Made by a program: the position numbers and the translations under genes. DNA of 64,000 nucleotides from Halobacillus sp. A5 (GTDB taxonomy: Bacteria > Bacillota > Bacilli > Bacillales > Halobacillaceae). The stretch is taken from the NCBI RefSeq assembly GCF_024189315.1, contig NZ_JAIZEO010000008.1:1-64000 (forward strand). Reading direction: 5' to 3'. Below the pieces are notes generated by a model. It saw only the letters and a list, made by a program, of their open reading frames with translations. It did no database searches and had not been told where the DNA came from. Shown piece by piece: positions 18,362 through 29,449 of the stretch (its first letter is position 1; each line of letters starts with the position of its first letter).

Positions 18362-18787
18362 GTGGCTAAAAAAGTTATTAAAGTTGTAAAGCTACAGATT
18401 CCAGCAGGTAAAGCAAACCCAGCTCCACCGGTAGGACCGGCACTAGGACAAGCGGGTATTAATATCATGGGCTTCTGTAAAGAATTTAACGCTAAAACAC
18501 AAGATCAAGCAGGAATGATTATTCCGGTTGAGATCTCTGTTTTTGAAGATCGTTCTTTTACATTTGTTACAAAAACTCCACCAGCTGCTGTTCTGCTTAA
18601 GAAAGCAGCGGGAATCGAATCAGGTTCAGGTGAGCCGAACCGTAACAAGGTAGCTACTGTTAAACGCGATCAAGTAAAAGAAATCGCGGAAACAAAAATG
18701 CCTGACTTGAACGCTGCTGACGTTGAAGCTGCAATGCGTATGGTTGAAGGTACAGCGCGCAGCATGGGAATCACAGTTGAAGACTAA
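18362..18787 (+). CDS. rplK: 50S ribosomal protein L11
   Basis: L11 forms the GTPase-associated centre with 23S rRNA and is needed for the RelA response. The start is GTG 18362 after AAGGAGGTG; the longer frame from 18272 lies in the leader. This gives 141 residues, the standard length. The proline-rich [19 protein letters not shown] hinge segment of the N-terminal domain and the C-terminal rRNA-binding part ([20 protein letters not shown]) are intact. Confidence 0.97.
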   Translation: MAKKVIKVVKLQIPAGKANPAPPVGPALGQAGINIMGFCKEFNAKTQDQAGMIIPVEISVFEDRSFTFVTKTPPAAVLLKKAAGIESGSGEPNRNKVATVKRDQVKEIAETKMPDLNAADVEAAMRMVEGTARSMGITVED

Positions 18788-18864
18788 TCCCACAGCGTCA
18801 CTCTAATGGAGTTGAAGGTTGCGACACAGGAGTGATCCTTGGTTCGCAACCTTTATTCGTGGGA
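18788..18864 (+). promoter_or_regulatory. large stem-loop between rplK and rplA
   Basis: A 10-bp perfect stem AAGGTTGCGA (18815-18824) with TCGCAACCTT (18844-18853) is enclosed by a second pairing, TCCCAC (18788-18793) with GTGGGA (18859-18864). There is no T run, so it is not a terminator. It could be an RNA-processing or ribosomal-protein binding site, L1 being the obvious candidate; this is inference. Confidence 0.55.
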
Positions 18865-18903
18865 GGTTAATCCGTTAAAACCACAATGAGGAGGAAATTA
18901 ATA

Positions 18904-19599
18904 ATGGCTAAGAAAAGCAAAAAGCAGCAAGAACTGCAAAAACTTGTTGATCGTACAAAAGCTTATGAAGTAAATGAAGCAATCGGCCTTGTAAAAGAAA
19001 CATCTAAAGCAGGATTTGATGAGACAGTTGAAGCGGCGTTTCGTCTTGGAGTAGACCCTAAGAAAGCGGACCAGCAAATCCGTGGAGCGATGGTTCTTCC
19101 ACACGGCACAGGGAAATCACAGCGTGTACTTGTATTCGCTAAAGGTGATAAAGCGAAGGAAGCAGAAGCGGCTGGAGCAGATTACGTAGGAGAGCAGGAC
19201 TTGATTAACCAAATTAATCAAGGATGGTTCGATTTTGACGTAGTTGTGGCTACTCCAGACATGATGGCTGAAGTTGGTAAACTTGGCCGTGTGCTTGGAC
19301 CTAAAGGCTTGATGCCAAACCCTAAAACGGGCACAGTAACTTTTGAAGTTGAAAAAGCAGTAAACGAAATCAAAGCTGGTAAAGTAGAATACCGCGTTGA
19401 TAAAGCTGCTAACATCCACGTGCCGATTGGCAAAGCTTCTTTTGATCAAGAGAAACTTAAAGAGAACTTCGAAGCTATTACTGACGCACTGGTTAAGGCA
19501 AAGCCGCAGGCTGCGAAAGGTACTTACATGCGTAATGCTGCTGTATCTTCCACGATGGGCCCTGGCATCAAAGTTGATGTTTCCAGCTACGTGAAGTAA
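18904..19599 (+). CDS. rplA: 50S ribosomal protein L1
   Basis: L1 forms the mobile L1 stalk at the E site and in many bacteria represses its own mRNA. ATG 18904 ([10 protein letters not shown]) follows GAGGAGG; the open frame from 18886 starts inside that site. The result is 231 residues, matching the family. Conserved segments include [12 protein letters not shown] and the C-terminal [14 protein letters not shown]. It shares a transcript with rplK, with a large stem-loop between the two genes. Confidence 0.97.
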   Translation: MAKKSKKQQELQKLVDRTKAYEVNEAIGLVKETSKAGFDETVEAAFRLGVDPKKADQQIRGAMVLPHGTGKSQRVLVFAKGDKAKEAEAAGADYVGEQDLINQINQGWFDFDVVVATPDMMAEVGKLGRVLGPKGLMPNPKTGTVTFEVEKAVNEIKAGKVEYRVDKAANIHVPIGKASFDQEKLKENFEAITDALVKAKPQAAKGTYMRNAAVSSTMGPGIKVDVSSYVK

Positions 19600-19608
19600 T
19601 AATTATAG

Positions 19609-19637
19609 TTGACTTTCCGTTTTTGATTCATTATAAT
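19609..19637 (+). promoter_or_regulatory. SigA promoter of rplJ-rplL
   Basis: TTGACT (19609-19614), exactly 17 bp, perfect TATAAT (19632-19637). It begins a long leader of about 200 nt. Confidence 0.9.
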
Positions 19638-19643
19638 TAGAAG

Positions 19644-19790
19644 CGTTGTATAAATTAAATACGTTATACCGAAGACAGCAGGAGCGGTCCGCCGCTTAAA
19701 TTCCTGCCGAGGTGTGTGTGAATAAACATTGCAGCACGGTGCTGCTCTGGCATACGTACCTCCATGTCTTCATGGAGGTACTTTTATTTT
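19644..19790 (+). promoter_or_regulatory. L10 leader (ribosomal protein autoregulatory attenuator)
   Basis: The leader contains the conserved element with GAAGACAGCAGGAG and the pairing partner CCTGCCGAGGT, typical of the Firmicutes L10 leader that binds L10(L12)4. It ends in an intrinsic terminator, GTACCTCCATG (19756-19766) with CATGGAGGTAC (19771-19781), followed by TTTTATTTT. Excess L10-L12 complex would favour termination before rplJ. Confidence 0.9.
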
Positions 19791-19844
19791 ATGTAAAACA
19801 CGGGCTCCAATCGGTATGATGCTAAGTCAATAGGAGGTGGAATG

Positions 19845-20345
19845 ATGAGCAAAATTATTGAGCAAAAGCAGCAGGTTGTTTCAGAAATCGCTGAGAAGCT
19901 TCGCAATAGTAAATCTGCTGTACTAGTAGACTACCGCGGTCTTAACGTTACTGAAGTTACAGAACTTCGTGCTCAGCTGCGTGAAGCAGGGGTGGATTTC
20001 AAAGTGTACAAAAACACTATGACTCGCCGTGCTACTGCGGAAACTGAACTAACTGATCTTGATGAAGTCCTGACTGGACCGACAGCTCTTGCAACTAGTG
20101 AAGATGACGCTGTTTCACCAGCGAAAATCTTGAACAACTTTGCGAAAGATCATGACAGTCTTGAACTTAAAGGCGGCGTGATCGAAGGAAAAGTTGCTAC
20201 TCTTGAGCAAATCAAAGAGCTTGCTACTCTTCCAAACTACGAGGGACTTGTTTCTATGTTCCTAAGCGTGCTTCAAGCACCAGTACGAAACTTCGCATAC
20301 GCGACAAAAGCAATTGCGGATCAAAAAGAAGAAGAAAGTGCATAA
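19845..20345 (+). CDS. rplJ: 50S ribosomal protein L10
   Basis: L10 anchors the L7/L12 dimers to form the ribosomal stalk that recruits translation GTPases. ATG 19845 is chosen over ATG 19842 because GGAGG (19833-19837) then has 7-bp spacing; the protein is 166 residues. The N-terminal rRNA-binding domain ([20 protein letters not shown]) and the C-terminal L12-binding helix ([21 protein letters not shown], in part) are clear. Expression is set by the L10 leader. Confidence 0.96.
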   Translation: MSKIIEQKQQVVSEIAEKLRNSKSAVLVDYRGLNVTEVTELRAQLREAGVDFKVYKNTMTRRATAETELTDLDEVLTGPTALATSEDDAVSPAKILNNFAKDHDSLELKGGVIEGKVATLEQIKELATLPNYEGLVSMFLSVLQAPVRNFAYATKAIADQKEEESA

Positions 20346-20402
20346 GCTTGCACTTGTTTCCGGTTAATAAAAATATTTTAAAATCTAAGGAGGAAATTTC
20401 TC

Positions 20403-20768
20403 ATGTCTAACGAACAAATTATCGAAGCGATTAAAGAAATGTCTGTTCTTGAGCTTAACGACCTAGTTAAAGCAATTGAAGAAGAATTTGGTGTATCTGC
20501 TGCAGCTCCAGTTGCTGCCGGCGGTGCTGCTGCAGGTGGCGAAGTTGAAGAAGAGAAAACTGAATTTGATGTAGTACTAGAATCTGCTGGAAGCTCTAAG
20601 ATTAAAGTAGTTAAAGCAGTTCGTGAAATCACTGGTCTTGGTCTTAAAGACGCTAAAGAGCTTGTTGATAACGCTCCTAAGCCAGTTAAAGAAGGCGCTG
20701 CTAAAGAAGAAGCTGAAGAAATCAAGTCTAAGCTTGAAGAGGCTGGCGCTTCTGTAGAACTTAAGTAA
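20403..20768 (+). CDS. rplL: 50S ribosomal protein L7/L12
   Basis: L7/L12 is the multicopy stalk protein that contacts EF-G, EF-Tu and other GTPases. The 121-residue protein has the N-terminal dimerisation helices (1-35), an Ala/Gly-rich hinge ([13 protein letters not shown]) and the C-terminal domain ([20 protein letters not shown]). It follows rplJ by 57 bp behind AAGGAGGAAA and is followed by a terminator, so rplJ-rplL forms its own unit. Confidence 0.97.
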   Translation: MSNEQIIEAIKEMSVLELNDLVKAIEEEFGVSAAAPVAAGGAAAGGEVEEEKTEFDVVLESAGSSKIKVVKAVREITGLGLKDAKELVDNAPKPVKEGAAKEEAEEIKSKLEEAGASVELK

Positions 20769-20783
20769 TTGATAGATTGAAGT

Positions 20784-20816
20784 AAAGCTCGCTGATTATC
20801 GGCGGGCTTTCTTTTT
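20784..20816 (+). terminator. terminator of rplJ-rplL
   Basis: AAAGCTCGC (20784-20792) pairs with GCGGGCTTT (20802-20810) with one G-T pair, followed by CTTTTT. It separates the stalk genes from ybxB and rpoB. Confidence 0.88.
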
Positions 20817-20845
20817 CCTTATCTTTCTATAAGAAGGTGTACTGA

Positions 20846-21448
20846 ATGTCTGAACATTATTATTCAAAATCAACAGAGGCCAAAAGTAATGAGAAGTCCT
20901 GGACTTATGCTTTATTAGGGCATTCATTTACTTTTACGACCGATCATGCTGTGTTCTCAAAAGCTGAAGTTGACTTTGGATCAAGAGTGCTGATTGACGC
21001 TTTTACTCCACCTCCAATATCCGGAGACGTTCTTGATCTTGGGTGCGGATACGGGCCGATTGGTTTGTCGATCGCGAAAGCTCATACTGATCGAAAAGTA
21101 TTGATGGTGGACGTCAACGAACGGGCGCTTCATCTTGCTCGTAAGAATGCTGCACAAAATCAAGTGGATAATGTGACGATAAAGGAAAGTGATCGTTTTT
21201 CTAATTTAGAAAACGAATCCTTTGCGGCGATTTTAACAAATCCCCCGATCCGTGCGGGGAAACAAGTAGTTCACGCTATGTTCGAAGAATCGTTTGCTGC
21301 CCTGGATCCAGAAGGGGAACTGTGGATCGTTATTCAGAAGAAGCAAGGCGCCCCATCTGCAAAAGAGAAGCTTGAAGAGTTGTTTGGGAACGCAGAAATA
21401 ATAGTTAAGAAGAAAGGCTATTATATTCTGAAATCTAAAAAGGTTTGA
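20846..21448 (+). CDS. ybxB: class I SAM-dependent methyltransferase (RsmC/RlmG-like)
   Basis: The 200-residue protein has the SAM-binding motif VLDLGCGYGPIGLSIAK and the NPPI catalytic motif (ILTNPPIRAGK) of N2-guanine methyltransferases. It corresponds in size to the catalytic half of RsmC. Its likely substrate is rRNA, given the position between rplL and rpoB, the same as B. subtilis ybxB. The exact target is unknown. It has its own ribosome binding site (AAGAAGGTG), and the rpoB promoter overlaps its 3' end. Confidence 0.9.
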   Translation: MSEHYYSKSTEAKSNEKSWTYALLGHSFTFTTDHAVFSKAEVDFGSRVLIDAFTPPPISGDVLDLGCGYGPIGLSIAKAHTDRKVLMVDVNERALHLARKNAAQNQVDNVTIKESDRFSNLENESFAAILTNPPIRAGKQVVHAMFEESFAALDPEGELWIVIQKKQGAPSAKEKLEELFGNAEIIVKKKGYYILKSKKV

Positions 21449-21473
21449 CTCGGTTTTTTCTGTGTGGTATTAT
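21445..21473 (+). promoter_or_regulatory. SigA promoter of rpoB-rpoC
   Basis: TTGACT (21445-21450), 17 bp, TATTAT (21468-21473). The -35 overlaps the ybxB stop codon. Transcription would start near 21480, 285 nt before rpoB. Confidence 0.85.
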
Positions 21474-21479
21474 TGAAAA

Positions 21480-21764
21480 ATGCCAATATGACCTTTTTGA
21501 TGTCAAGTCTTTTTTTCAATCCTTGTATAAAAGGGTTGAAACTGGATAGAATGGTAAATCGTACATGTGAAGTGAAATGAGGTTTTTACTTGAAAACCCT
21601 TTTTCTTTTTTGTCTAACGTTAGAGAGAAATGAAGAAACACCATCCGCTGATTTTGCGGATGTTTAAATAGTGCTTGTGGCAAGATCAACCGCAAGCCTG
21701 TTCGGCATGTCTTTGCCGAACCCTTTTTTCGTTTTAAAAATGCTTGATTGAAGGGGTGAATCAG
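21480..21764 (+). promoter_or_regulatory. structured rpoB leader with five hairpins
   Basis: No gene lies in this stretch. Hairpins in order: A, 21514-21524 with 21531-21541 (11 bp, one G-T); B, GGTTTT 21581-21586 with AAAACC 21593-21598 followed by a T-rich run; C, CATCCGC 21642-21648 with GCGGATG 21656-21662; E, GCTTGTGG 21673-21680 with CCGCAAGC 21690-21697; D, GTTCGGCA 21700-21707 with TGCCGAAC 21714-21721 followed by TTTTTT. The pattern suggests transcription attenuation of RNA polymerase genes. Confidence 0.65.
21700..21729 (+). terminator. intrinsic terminator within the rpoB leader
   Basis: An 8-bp GC-rich stem, GTTCGGCA with TGCCGAAC, has a 6-base loop and, two bases later, six T residues. 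It ends 36 bases before the rpoB start codon, so some read-through or antitermination must occur for rpoB expression. Confidence 0.8.
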
Positions 21765-24700
21765 TTGACAGGTCAACTAGTTCAATATGGACGACACCGC
21801 CAACGCAGAAGTTACGCACGTATTAGTGAGGTACTGGACTTACCTAACCTCATAGAAATTCAAACCGCTTCTTATGAATGGTTCTTAGAAGAAGGTTTGA
21901 AAGAGATGTTTAAAGACATCTCGCCCATTGAAGATTTCACAGGAAATCTGTCACTTGAATTCGTAGATTACAGCTTAGGAGAGCCGAAGTATCCGGTTGA
22001 TGAATCAAAAGACCGGGACGTTACTTATAATGCTCCGCTTCGTGTAAAGGTACGTCTTCTAAATAATGAGACAGGTGAAGTGAAAGAACAAGAAGTGTTT
22101 ATGGGAGATTTCCCGTTAATGACTGATACCGGCACGTTTATTATTAATGGTGCTGAACGAGTCATCGTATCTCAACTAGTTCGCTCTCCTAGTGTCTATT
22201 TTAATAAAAAAATAGATAAGAACGGAAAGCGTGGATATACAGCAACGGTTATTCCAAACCGTGGAGCATGGCTTGAATTCGAGACGGATGCTAAAGATGT
22301 AGTTCACGTTCGTATCGATCGTACACGTAAGCTTCCTATTACCGTATTGCTTCGTGCTTTAGGATTCGGAACCGATCAGGAAATTACTGATTTAATCGGT
22401 GAGAATGAGTACTTGAAGAATACGCTTGAGAAAGATAACACAGAAAACAGTGAAAAGGCACTGCTTGAAATTTACGAGCGTCTGCGCCCGGGTGAGCCGC
22501 CGACAGTAGAAAATGCAAAAAGCCTCCTGGTTTCCCGTTTCTTTGATCCGAAGCGCTATGATTTAGCTCGCGTAGGACGATACAAAATGAACAAGAAGCT
22601 TCACATTAAAGAACGTCTCTTTAACCAAACCCTGGCAGAGACACTTATTGATGAAGAAACTGGGGAAGTATTGGCGGAAAAAGGATCTAAAATCGATCGT
22701 CGATTGCTGGATCGTTTAATTCCTCATTTCAACGATGAAGAAGAAACGATGAGTGAGCGGGTTCTTGAACCTGTAGATGGTGTGCTGGAGGATCCAATCC
22801 GCGTTCAATCTGTGAAAATAGTAGACCCAACTGATCCTGAAGGGGAGCGTTCTATCAATGTGATTGGTAATGCCAACATTGACCGTGATGTGAAACATAT
22901 TACACCAGCGGATATCCTTTCATCGATCAGCTACTTCTTTAATTTGCTGCATACTGTTGGAGGAACCGATGACATTGACCACTTAGGAAACCGCCGGCTT
23001 CGTTCGGTTGGGGAACTTCTTCAGAATCAGTTCCGTATTGGTTTGTCCCGTATGGAGCGTGTGGTACGTGAGCGTATGTCCATTCAGGACACATCTTCTA
23101 TAACGCCGCAGCAGCTGATTAACATTCGTCCTGTAATTGCATCGATTAAAGAGTTCTTTGGAAGCTCTCAGCTTTCACAGTTTATGGACCAGACGAACCC
23201 TCTTGCTGAGTTAACGCATAAACGTCGTCTTTCAGCACTTGGACCTGGTGGTTTAACGCGTGAGCGCGCAGGCTTTGAAGTGCGTGACGTTCACTACTCC
23301 CACTATGGTCGTATGTGTCCAATCGAAACACCGGAAGGTCCGAACATTGGTTTGATTAACTCCTTGTCTTCCTATGCGAAGGTAAATGAGTTTGGTTTTA
23401 TAGAAACACCGTATCGTCGTGTGGATCCTGAGACAAATCAGGTAACTTCTCACTTCGACTACCTTACAGCAGATGAAGAAGACCATTACGTTGTAGCTCA
23501 GGCCAACGCTAAGCTGAATGAAGATGGCTCATTTACTGACGAAGAAGTTATTGCTCGTTTCCGCGGGGAAAACACAGTGGTAAGCCGTGAGCGTCTGGAT
23601 TATATGGACGTTTCACCTAAGCAGGTCGTCTCTGCGGCTACGGCTTGTATTCCTTTCCTTGAGAATGATGACTCCAACCGTTCTCTTATGGGTGCTAACA
23701 TGCAGCGTCAAGCTGTGCCTCTTCTAAAACCGGATGCACCGCTTGTTGGAACAGGGATGGAATACGTTTCAGGTAAAGATTCTGGAGCTGCTGTCATCTG
23801 TCGTCACGAAGGAATTGTAGAAAGAGTAGAAGCAAAAGAAGTTCTTGTCCGCCGCGTTTCAGAAGTAGACGGTAAAGAAGTAGAAGGCGACTTAGATCGT
23901 TACCGTCTGCAGAAGTTCATCCGCTCTAACCAGGGAAGCTGTTACAACCAGCGTCCGATTGTATCTAAGGGAGACCGTGTGGTGAAAGGAGAAATCCTCG
24001 CCGACGGACCTTCAATGGATATGGGAGAGCTGGCACTTGGCCAGAACCCGCTTGTAGCATTCATGACTTGGGACGGTTATAACTATGAGGATGCCGTCAT
24101 TATGAGTGAGCGTCTCGTGAAAGATGACGTATATACTTCGATTCATATTGAAGAATATGAATCAGAAGCACGTGACACGAAGCTTGGACCGGAAGAAATC
24201 ACCCGTGATATTCCAAACGTAGGAGAAGACGCTTTGCGTGATTTAGACGAGCGCGGGATTATCCGTGTTGGGGCTGAAGTAAGCGATGGAGACCTGCTTG
24301 TTGGTAAGGTAACACCAAAAGGGGTTACAGAATTATCAGCTGAAGAACGTCTTCTTCATGCGATTTTCGGTGAAAAGGCACGTGAAGTCCGTGATACGTC
24401 TCTTCGTGTTCCTCACGGAGCCGGAGGAATTGTTCTGGACGTTAAGATTTTCAACCGTGAAGATGGAGACGAACTGCCGCCAGGAGTAAACCAGCTGATC
24501 CGTGCTTATATTGTTCAGAAACGAAAAATCTCTGAAGGGGATAAAATGGCTGGACGTCACGGAAACAAAGGGGTTATCTCGAAGATTCTTCCGGAGGAGG
24601 ACATGCCATACCTTCCAGATGGAACACCTGTGGATATCATGTTAAACCCACTCGGTGTACCATCTCGTATGAACATTGGGCAGGTGCTGGAATTGCACCT

Positions 24701-25295
24701 CGGAATGGCGGCCCGTCAGCTTGGCATTCGCGTAGCGACGCCGGTATTTGACGGAGCCCGTGAGGAAGATGTCTGGGAAACGCTTGATGAAGCAGGCATG
24801 GCCCGTGATGCTAAAACGATTCTTTACGATGGAAGAACGGGTGAACCGTTTGACAACCGTATTTCAGTGGGTGTCATGTATATGATTAAGCTGTCACACA
24901 TGGTTGACGATAAACTGCACGCGCGTTCTACTGGACCTTATTCCCTTGTAACGCAGCAGCCTCTTGGAGGTAAAGCTCAGTTTGGTGGTCAGCGTTTTGG
25001 TGAGATGGAAGTATGGGCGCTTGAAGCATATGGTGCCGCTTATACACTGCAAGAAATCTTAACGGTTAAATCTGATGACGTTGTAGGCCGTGTGAAAACG
25101 TACGAAGCCATTGTCAAAGGAGACAACGTACCAGAACCCGGTGTGCCGGAATCATTTAAGGTTCTAATTAAAGAACTTCAAAGTTTAGGCATGGACGTTA
25201 AGATCCTAAACGGAGAAGACGAAGAGATCGAAATGCGTGATATCGAGGAAGACCAAACACAAGAATCTGAAAACATGAATCTTGAAGAACAATAA
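21765..25295 (+). CDS. rpoB: RNA polymerase beta subunit
   Basis: RpoB forms half of the catalytic core of RNA polymerase. Translation starts at TTG 21765 ([19 protein letters not shown]), set by AAGGGGTGA 7 bp upstream; TTG 21744 in the same frame has no such site. This gives 1,176 residues, slightly shorter than B. subtilis because the acidic tail differs. The rifampicin region, [20 protein letters not shown] and following [10 protein letters not shown], has the sensitive consensus residues. [13 protein letters not shown], near the active centre, is intact. rpoC follows after 55 bp. Confidence 0.98.
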   Translation: MTGQLVQYGRHRQRRSYARISEVLDLPNLIEIQTASYEWFLEEGLKEMFKDISPIEDFTGNLSLEFVDYSLGEPKYPVDESKDRDVTYNAPLRVKVRLLNNETGEVKEQEVFMGDFPLMTDTGTFIINGAERVIVSQLVRSPSVYFNKKIDKNGKRGYTATVIPNRGAWLEFETDAKDVVHVRIDRTRKLPITVLLRALGFGTDQEITDLIGENEYLKNTLEKDNTENSEKALLEIYERLRPGEPPTVENAKSLLVSRFFDPKRYDLARVGRYKMNKKLHIKERLFNQTLAETLIDEETGEVLAEKGSKIDRRLLDRLIPHFNDEEETMSERVLEPVDGVLEDPIRVQSVKIVDPTDPEGERSINVIGNANIDRDVKHITPADILSSISYFFNLLHTVGGTDDIDHLGNRRLRSVGELLQNQFRIGLSRMERVVRERMSIQDTSSITPQQLINIRPVIASIKEFFGSSQLSQFMDQTNPLAELTHKRRLSALGPGGLTRERAGFEVRDVHYSHYGRMCPIETPEGPNIGLINSLSSYAKVNEFGFIETPYRRVDPETNQVTSHFDYLTADEEDHYVVAQANAKLNEDGSFTDEEVIARFRGENTVVSRERLDYMDVSPKQVVSAATACIPFLENDDSNRSLMGANMQRQAVPLLKPDAPLVGTGMEYVSGKDSGAAVICRHEGIVERVEAKEVLVRRVSEVDGKEVEGDLDRYRLQKFIRSNQGSCYNQRPIVSKGDRVVKGEILADGPSMDMGELALGQNPLVAFMTWDGYNYEDAVIMSERLVKDDVYTSIHIEEYESEARDTKLGPEEITRDIPNVGEDALRDLDERGIIRVGAEVSDGDLLVGKVTPKGVTELSAEERLLHAIFGEKAREVRDTSLRVPHGAGGIVLDVKIFNREDGDELPPGVNQLIRAYIVQKRKISEGDKMAGRHGNKGVISKILPEEDMPYLPDGTPVDIMLNPLGVPSRMNIGQVLELHLGMAARQLGIRVATPVFDGAREEDVWETLDEAGMARDAKTILYDGRTGEPFDNRISVGVMYMIKLSHMVDDKLHARSTGPYSLVTQQPLGGKAQFGGQRFGEMEVWALEAYGAAYTLQEILTVKSDDVVGRVKTYEAIVKGDNVPEPGVPESFKVLIKELQSLGMDVKILNGEDEEIEMRDIEEDQTQESENMNLEEQ

Positions 25296-25350
25296 GACTA
25301 GTTGATAAAGCTTAGGGTAGAACCTGGATACTAAAAGGGAGGTAGGCCCC

Positions 25351-28300
25351 TTGCTAGATGTTAATAAATTTGAGTATATGAAAATAGGTCTGGCTTCACC
25401 TGACAAAATTCGCTCCTGGTCTTACGGAGAGGTTAAGAAGCCGGAAACCATTAACTATCGTACGTTAAAGCCAGAGAAAGACGGATTGTTTTGTGAACGC
25501 ATATTTGGACCTCAGAAAGACTGGGAATGTCACTGTGGTAAATACAAGCGTGTCCGTTACAAAGGTGTAGTCTGTGACCGTTGTGGCGTAGAAGTGACCA
25601 AGGCCAAAGTCCGTCGTGAGCGTATGGGGCATTTAGAGTTAGCTGCCCCTGTTTCTCACATTTGGTACTTTAAAGGAATTCCAAGCCGTATGGGTCTTGT
25701 TCTTGACATGTCTCCCCGCGCGCTGGAGGAAGTTATTTACTTTGCGGCTTATATCGTAACGGAGCCGGGAGAAACAGCTTTAGATAAGAAACAGCTTTTA
25801 TCAGAAAAAGAGTACCGCTCTTACCGGGAGAAATTCGGCAAAGGATTTCAGGCTGCAATGGGTGCGGAAGCGATACGTAAGCTTCTTTCCGATATTGACC
25901 TTGACGCTGAAGTTGACACGTTGAAGGAAGAGTTGAAGTCTGCTCAAGGACAGCGTCGTACTCGTGCGATCAAACGCCTTGAAGTGCTTGAATCTTTCCG
26001 TAATTCAGGAAATGACCCATCATGGATGATCCTTGATGTTCTTCCGGTCATCCCTCCAGAATTACGTCCGATGGTTCAACTGGATGGCGGACGTTTCGCC
26101 ACCTCAGACTTAAACGACCTTTACCGCCGAGTGATCAACCGTAATAATCGCTTGAAGCGTCTTCTTGACCTTGGAGCCCCGACGATAATCGTGCAGAATG
26201 AAAAACGTATGCTTCAAGAAGCTGTCGATGCTTTAATCGATAATGGCCGACGTGGCCGCCCAGTAACTGGACCAGGTAACCGACCGCTTAAGTCTCTTTC
26301 TCATATGTTAAAAGGTAAGCAAGGACGTTTCCGTCAAAACTTACTTGGTAAGCGTGTTGACTATTCAGGTCGTTCCGTTATCGTCGTAGGTCCTAACTTG
26401 AAAATGTACCAGTGTGGACTGCCAAAAGAAATGGCTCTTGAATTGTTTAAACCATTCGTTATGAAAGAGCTCGTTTCCCGTGGATTAGCGCATAATATTA
26501 AGTCAGCCAAACGTAAGATTGAACGCGTTCACCCAGAGGTGTGGGACGTTCTTGAGGATGTAATTAAGGAGCACCCGGTGCTGTTAAACCGTGCCCCTAC
26601 ATTGCACCGCCTTGGAATTCAGGCCTTTGAACCAACATTAGTTGAAGGCCGTGCGATTCGTCTTCACCCGCTCGTCTGTACAGCTTATAACGCTGACTTT
26701 GACGGTGACCAAATGGCTGTACACGTTCCATTATCTTCAGAAGCGCAGGCTGAAGCACGAATTCTAATGCTTGCGGCACAAAACATTCTTAACCCTAAGG
26801 ATGGTAAGCCTGTTGTAACACCGTCTCAGGATATGGTGCTTGGTAACTATTACCTCACTCTTGAGCGCGAGAATGCTGTAGGAGAAGGTACGGTTGTAAA
26901 AGATTTAAATGAAGCTATAATGGCTTACCAAAACGGGTATGTACATTTACACACGCGTGTTGCCGTTCAAGCTAATTCATTAAACAACGAAACATTTACT
27001 GAAAAACAGAACAACCAACTATTGATTACGACTATTGGTAAGCTGATTTTCAATGAAATGCTTCCGAACTCGTTCCCTTACATGAACGAGCCGACTCAAC
27101 AGAACCTTGAAATAAAAACTCCTGAACATTATTTTGTCGAGAAAGGTACGAACATTAAAGAGGATATCGCTAAACGCGAACTCGTTCTGCCGTTCAAGAA
27201 GGGTATACTGGGAGATATTATTGCTGAAGTGTTTAAACGCTTCTCTATCAGTGAAACATCTAAGATGCTGGACCGTATGAAGGATCTAGGTTTTGCTTAC
27301 TCTACTAAAGCTGGTATTACAGTTGGTGTATCCGACGTCGTAGTATTACCTGAGAAACAAGAAATTCTCGAAGAAGCTCAAGGTAAAGTAGACAAAGTCC
27401 TTAAACAGTTCCGTCGTGGTCTAATCACAGAAGAAGAGCGTTATGACCGAGTGATTGAGATTTGGTCAGCTTGTAAAGATGATATTCAGGACCGCTTGAT
27501 GAATACGCTGAATCCTAGAAACCCAATCTTTATGATGAGTGACTCAGGAGCGCGTGGTAACGCATCTAACTTCACGCAGCTTGCAGGTATGCGTGGGCTT
27601 ATGGCTAACCCGGCTGGACGAATCATTGAATTACCGATCAAATCCAGCTTCCGTGAAGGTTTGACCGTTCTGGAATACTTCATCTCAACTCACGGTGCTC
27701 GTAAAGGTCTTGCCGATACAGCACTTAAGACAGCTGACTCAGGTTACTTGACTCGTCGACTCGTTGACGTTGCACAGGATGTTATCGTTCGCGATGAGGA
27801 CTGCGGTACCGACCGTGGACTTCCAGTTAGTGCGATTAAAGAAGGTACTGAAACCATCGAACCGCTGGTCGACCGTCTTGTAGGACGCACAGCCTTCCAA
27901 ACGGTACAGCACCCTGAAACAGGAGAAGTGCTCGCTACTCGAAACGAAGTGATTTTTGAAGATGCTGCTAAGCTGATCGTGGACGCAGGTATTGAAGAGA
28001 TCACCATCCGTTCTGCATTTACTTGTAATACGAAGCACGGTGTTTGTAAGAAGTGTTATGGTCGCAACTTGGCTACAGGTGATGAAGTTGAAGTAGGAGA
28101 AGCAGTAGGTATTATAGCTGCTCAGTCTATCGGAGAACCTGGTACACAGCTTACAATGCGTACCTTCCACACAGGCGGGGTAGCAGGAGACGATATCACG
28201 CAGGGTCTGCCGCGTATTCAAGAAATCGTTGAAGCACGTAACCCTAAAGGTCAGGCTGTTATCACGGAGATTGAAGGTACTGTTCATGAGATCAGCGAAG

Positions 28301-28959
28301 TGAAAGAAAAACAAGAAATCGTTGTTCAAGGAGCGGTTGAATCTCGTTCTTATACAGCTCCATATGGTTCTCGTCTTAAAGTTTCTGTGGGTGATCAAGT
28401 AGAAGCAGGGTCCCCGCTTACTGAAGGTTCCATTGATCCTAAAGAACTGCTTACAGTTCAGGGGCTTGATGGAGTTCAGGAATACCTGTTGAAAGAAGTG
28501 CAGAAAGTTTATCGTATGCAAGGTGTTGAGATTTCTGATAAACACGTAGAAGTAATGGTCCGCCAGATGCTTCGTAAAATCCGTGTTCTCGACTCTGGGG
28601 ATACTGATGTACTTCCAGGTTCATTGCTTGAAATCCACCAGTTTAAAGAAGCAAACCAAAAAGTTCTTATGGAAGGCGGTCAGCCGGCAGTCGGCCGGCC
28701 AGTTATTCTCGGGATTACAAAAGCTTCCCTTGAAACGGACAGCTTCCTTTCAGCCGCATCCTTCCAGGAAACGACTCGTGTCCTGACAGATGCAGCCATC
28801 AAAGGTAAACGCGATGAATTACTAGGTCTGAAAGAGAACGTAATTATCGGTAAACTCGTTCCAGCCGGAACAGGTATGACGAGATACCGTAAGATTAAAG
28901 CCGAGTCCGAACAGCAGGAAGAGCAAAGTAAACCTGCTGAAGAAGTCACTCAATTTTAA
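25351..28959 (+). CDS. rpoC: RNA polymerase beta' subunit
   Basis: RpoC carries the catalytic magnesium site [12 protein letters not shown]. The 1,202-residue protein has the N-terminal zinc finger ([20 protein letters not shown]), bridge helix and trigger-loop region ([20 protein letters not shown]), and a second zinc site (CGTDRG with [11 protein letters not shown]). It starts at TTG 25351 after GGGAGGT. The C-terminal tail is short and rich in Glu and Gln. No clear terminator follows; the next gene has its own promoter. Confidence 0.98.
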   Translation: MLDVNKFEYMKIGLASPDKIRSWSYGEVKKPETINYRTLKPEKDGLFCERIFGPQKDWECHCGKYKRVRYKGVVCDRCGVEVTKAKVRRERMGHLELAAPVSHIWYFKGIPSRMGLVLDMSPRALEEVIYFAAYIVTEPGETALDKKQLLSEKEYRSYREKFGKGFQAAMGAEAIRKLLSDIDLDAEVDTLKEELKSAQGQRRTRAIKRLEVLESFRNSGNDPSWMILDVLPVIPPELRPMVQLDGGRFATSDLNDLYRRVINRNNRLKRLLDLGAPTIIVQNEKRMLQEAVDALIDNGRRGRPVTGPGNRPLKSLSHMLKGKQGRFRQNLLGKRVDYSGRSVIVVGPNLKMYQCGLPKEMALELFKPFVMKELVSRGLAHNIKSAKRKIERVHPEVWDVLEDVIKEHPVLLNRAPTLHRLGIQAFEPTLVEGRAIRLHPLVCTAYNADFDGDQMAVHVPLSSEAQAEARILMLAAQNILNPKDGKPVVTPSQDMVLGNYYLTLERENAVGEGTVVKDLNEAIMAYQNGYVHLHTRVAVQANSLNNETFTEKQNNQLLITTIGKLIFNEMLPNSFPYMNEPTQQNLEIKTPEHYFVEKGTNIKEDIAKRELVLPFKKGILGDIIAEVFKRFSISETSKMLDRMKDLGFAYSTKAGITVGVSDVVVLPEKQEILEEAQGKVDKVLKQFRRGLITEEERYDRVIEIWSACKDDIQDRLMNTLNPRNPIFMMSDSGARGNASNFTQLAGMRGLMANPAGRIIELPIKSSFREGLTVLEYFISTHGARKGLADTALKTADSGYLTRRLVDVAQDVIVRDEDCGTDRGLPVSAIKEGTETIEPLVDRLVGRTAFQTVQHPETGEVLATRNEVIFEDAAKLIVDAGIEEITIRSAFTCNTKHGVCKKCYGRNLATGDEVEVGEAVGIIAAQSIGEPGTQLTMRTFHTGGVAGDDITQGLPRIQEIVEARNPKGQAVITEIEGTVHEISEVKEKQEIVVQGAVESRSYTAPYGSRLKVSVGDQVEAGSPLTEGSIDPKELLTVQGLDGVQEYLLKEVQKVYRMQGVEISDKHVEVMVRQMLRKIRVLDSGDTDVLPGSLLEIHQFKEANQKVLMEGGQPAVGRPVILGITKASLETDSFLSAASFQETTRVLTDAAIKGKRDELLGLKENVIIGKLVPAGTGMTRYRKIKAESEQQEEQSKPAEEVTQF

Positions 28960-29029
28960 AAAAAATCAGTTGAAGTTTAACAGAGGATAAAAAGAGGAAG
29001 TATCTTGAGACACTATTTTTAAAATCCAG

Positions 29030-29057
29030 TTGACATGGGGTTTGAGCTAGTGATAAT
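29030..29057 (+). promoter_or_regulatory. SigA promoter of the rplGB-str operon
   Basis: TTGACA (29030-29035), 16 bp, GATAAT (29052-29057). A TATAAT at 29057-29062 is 21 bp away and less likely. Confidence 0.7.
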
Positions 29058-29105
29058 ATAATCAAGGTGCTTCCGTTTATCCATGTTACTTTGGAGGATA
29101 TGCAG

Positions 29106-29357
29106 ATGTCTTATGAAAAAGTAGCACAGGCTAAATCAGAAATAGTCATTGGGACCAAACAAACACTTAAAGCTATGAAAAATGGTAGAGTGGTTGAAGT
29201 CATAACGGCTGACGATGCCGATCAGTCCATGACATTAAAAGTAGCAAAACTAGCTGCACAACTAAACATCCCTCACACGAAAGTGGATTCGATGCGAGAG
29301 TTAGGTAATGCGTGCGGCATTGATGTTGGAGCTGCTACAGTGGCGATAAAGCAATAA
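29106..29357 (+). CDS. rplGB: L7Ae-family K-turn RNA-binding ribosomal protein
   Basis: The 83-residue protein belongs to the L7Ae/L30e family that binds kink-turn RNA; B. subtilis YbxF binds K-turns in vitro. Conserved parts are [14 protein letters not shown] and the C-terminal [19 protein letters not shown] 29106 is chosen because GGAGG (29093-29097) leaves only 2 bp to the in-frame ATG 29100. It is the first gene of the str operon, before rpsL, as in B. subtilis. Confidence 0.92.
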   Translation: MSYEKVAQAKSEIVIGTKQTLKAMKNGRVVEVITADDADQSMTLKVAKLAAQLNIPHTKVDSMRELGNACGIDVGAATVAIKQ

Positions 29358-29449
29358 AGTTTTGGCGGTGATTCGCGAAAGCTTTGTTTTTTGCCTTTTT
29401 ATGAACCACCTGGATGTGTGGTATTAAAAATCGAAGGGAGGATAACAAA

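Noticed and set aside
21744-21764. Longer start for rpoB at TTG 21744
   Set aside because: The ribosome binding site AAGGGGTGA lies downstream of it and is well spaced for TTG 21765.
27739-28545. 268-codon open frame on the minus strand
   Set aside because: It lies wholly inside rpoC, has no ribosome binding site, and its composition is that of an antisense shadow of a highly biased gene.
28960-29029. Terminator after rpoC
   Set aside because: Only a weak, mismatched hairpin (AGTATC with GACACT) before TTTTT is present; not convincing.
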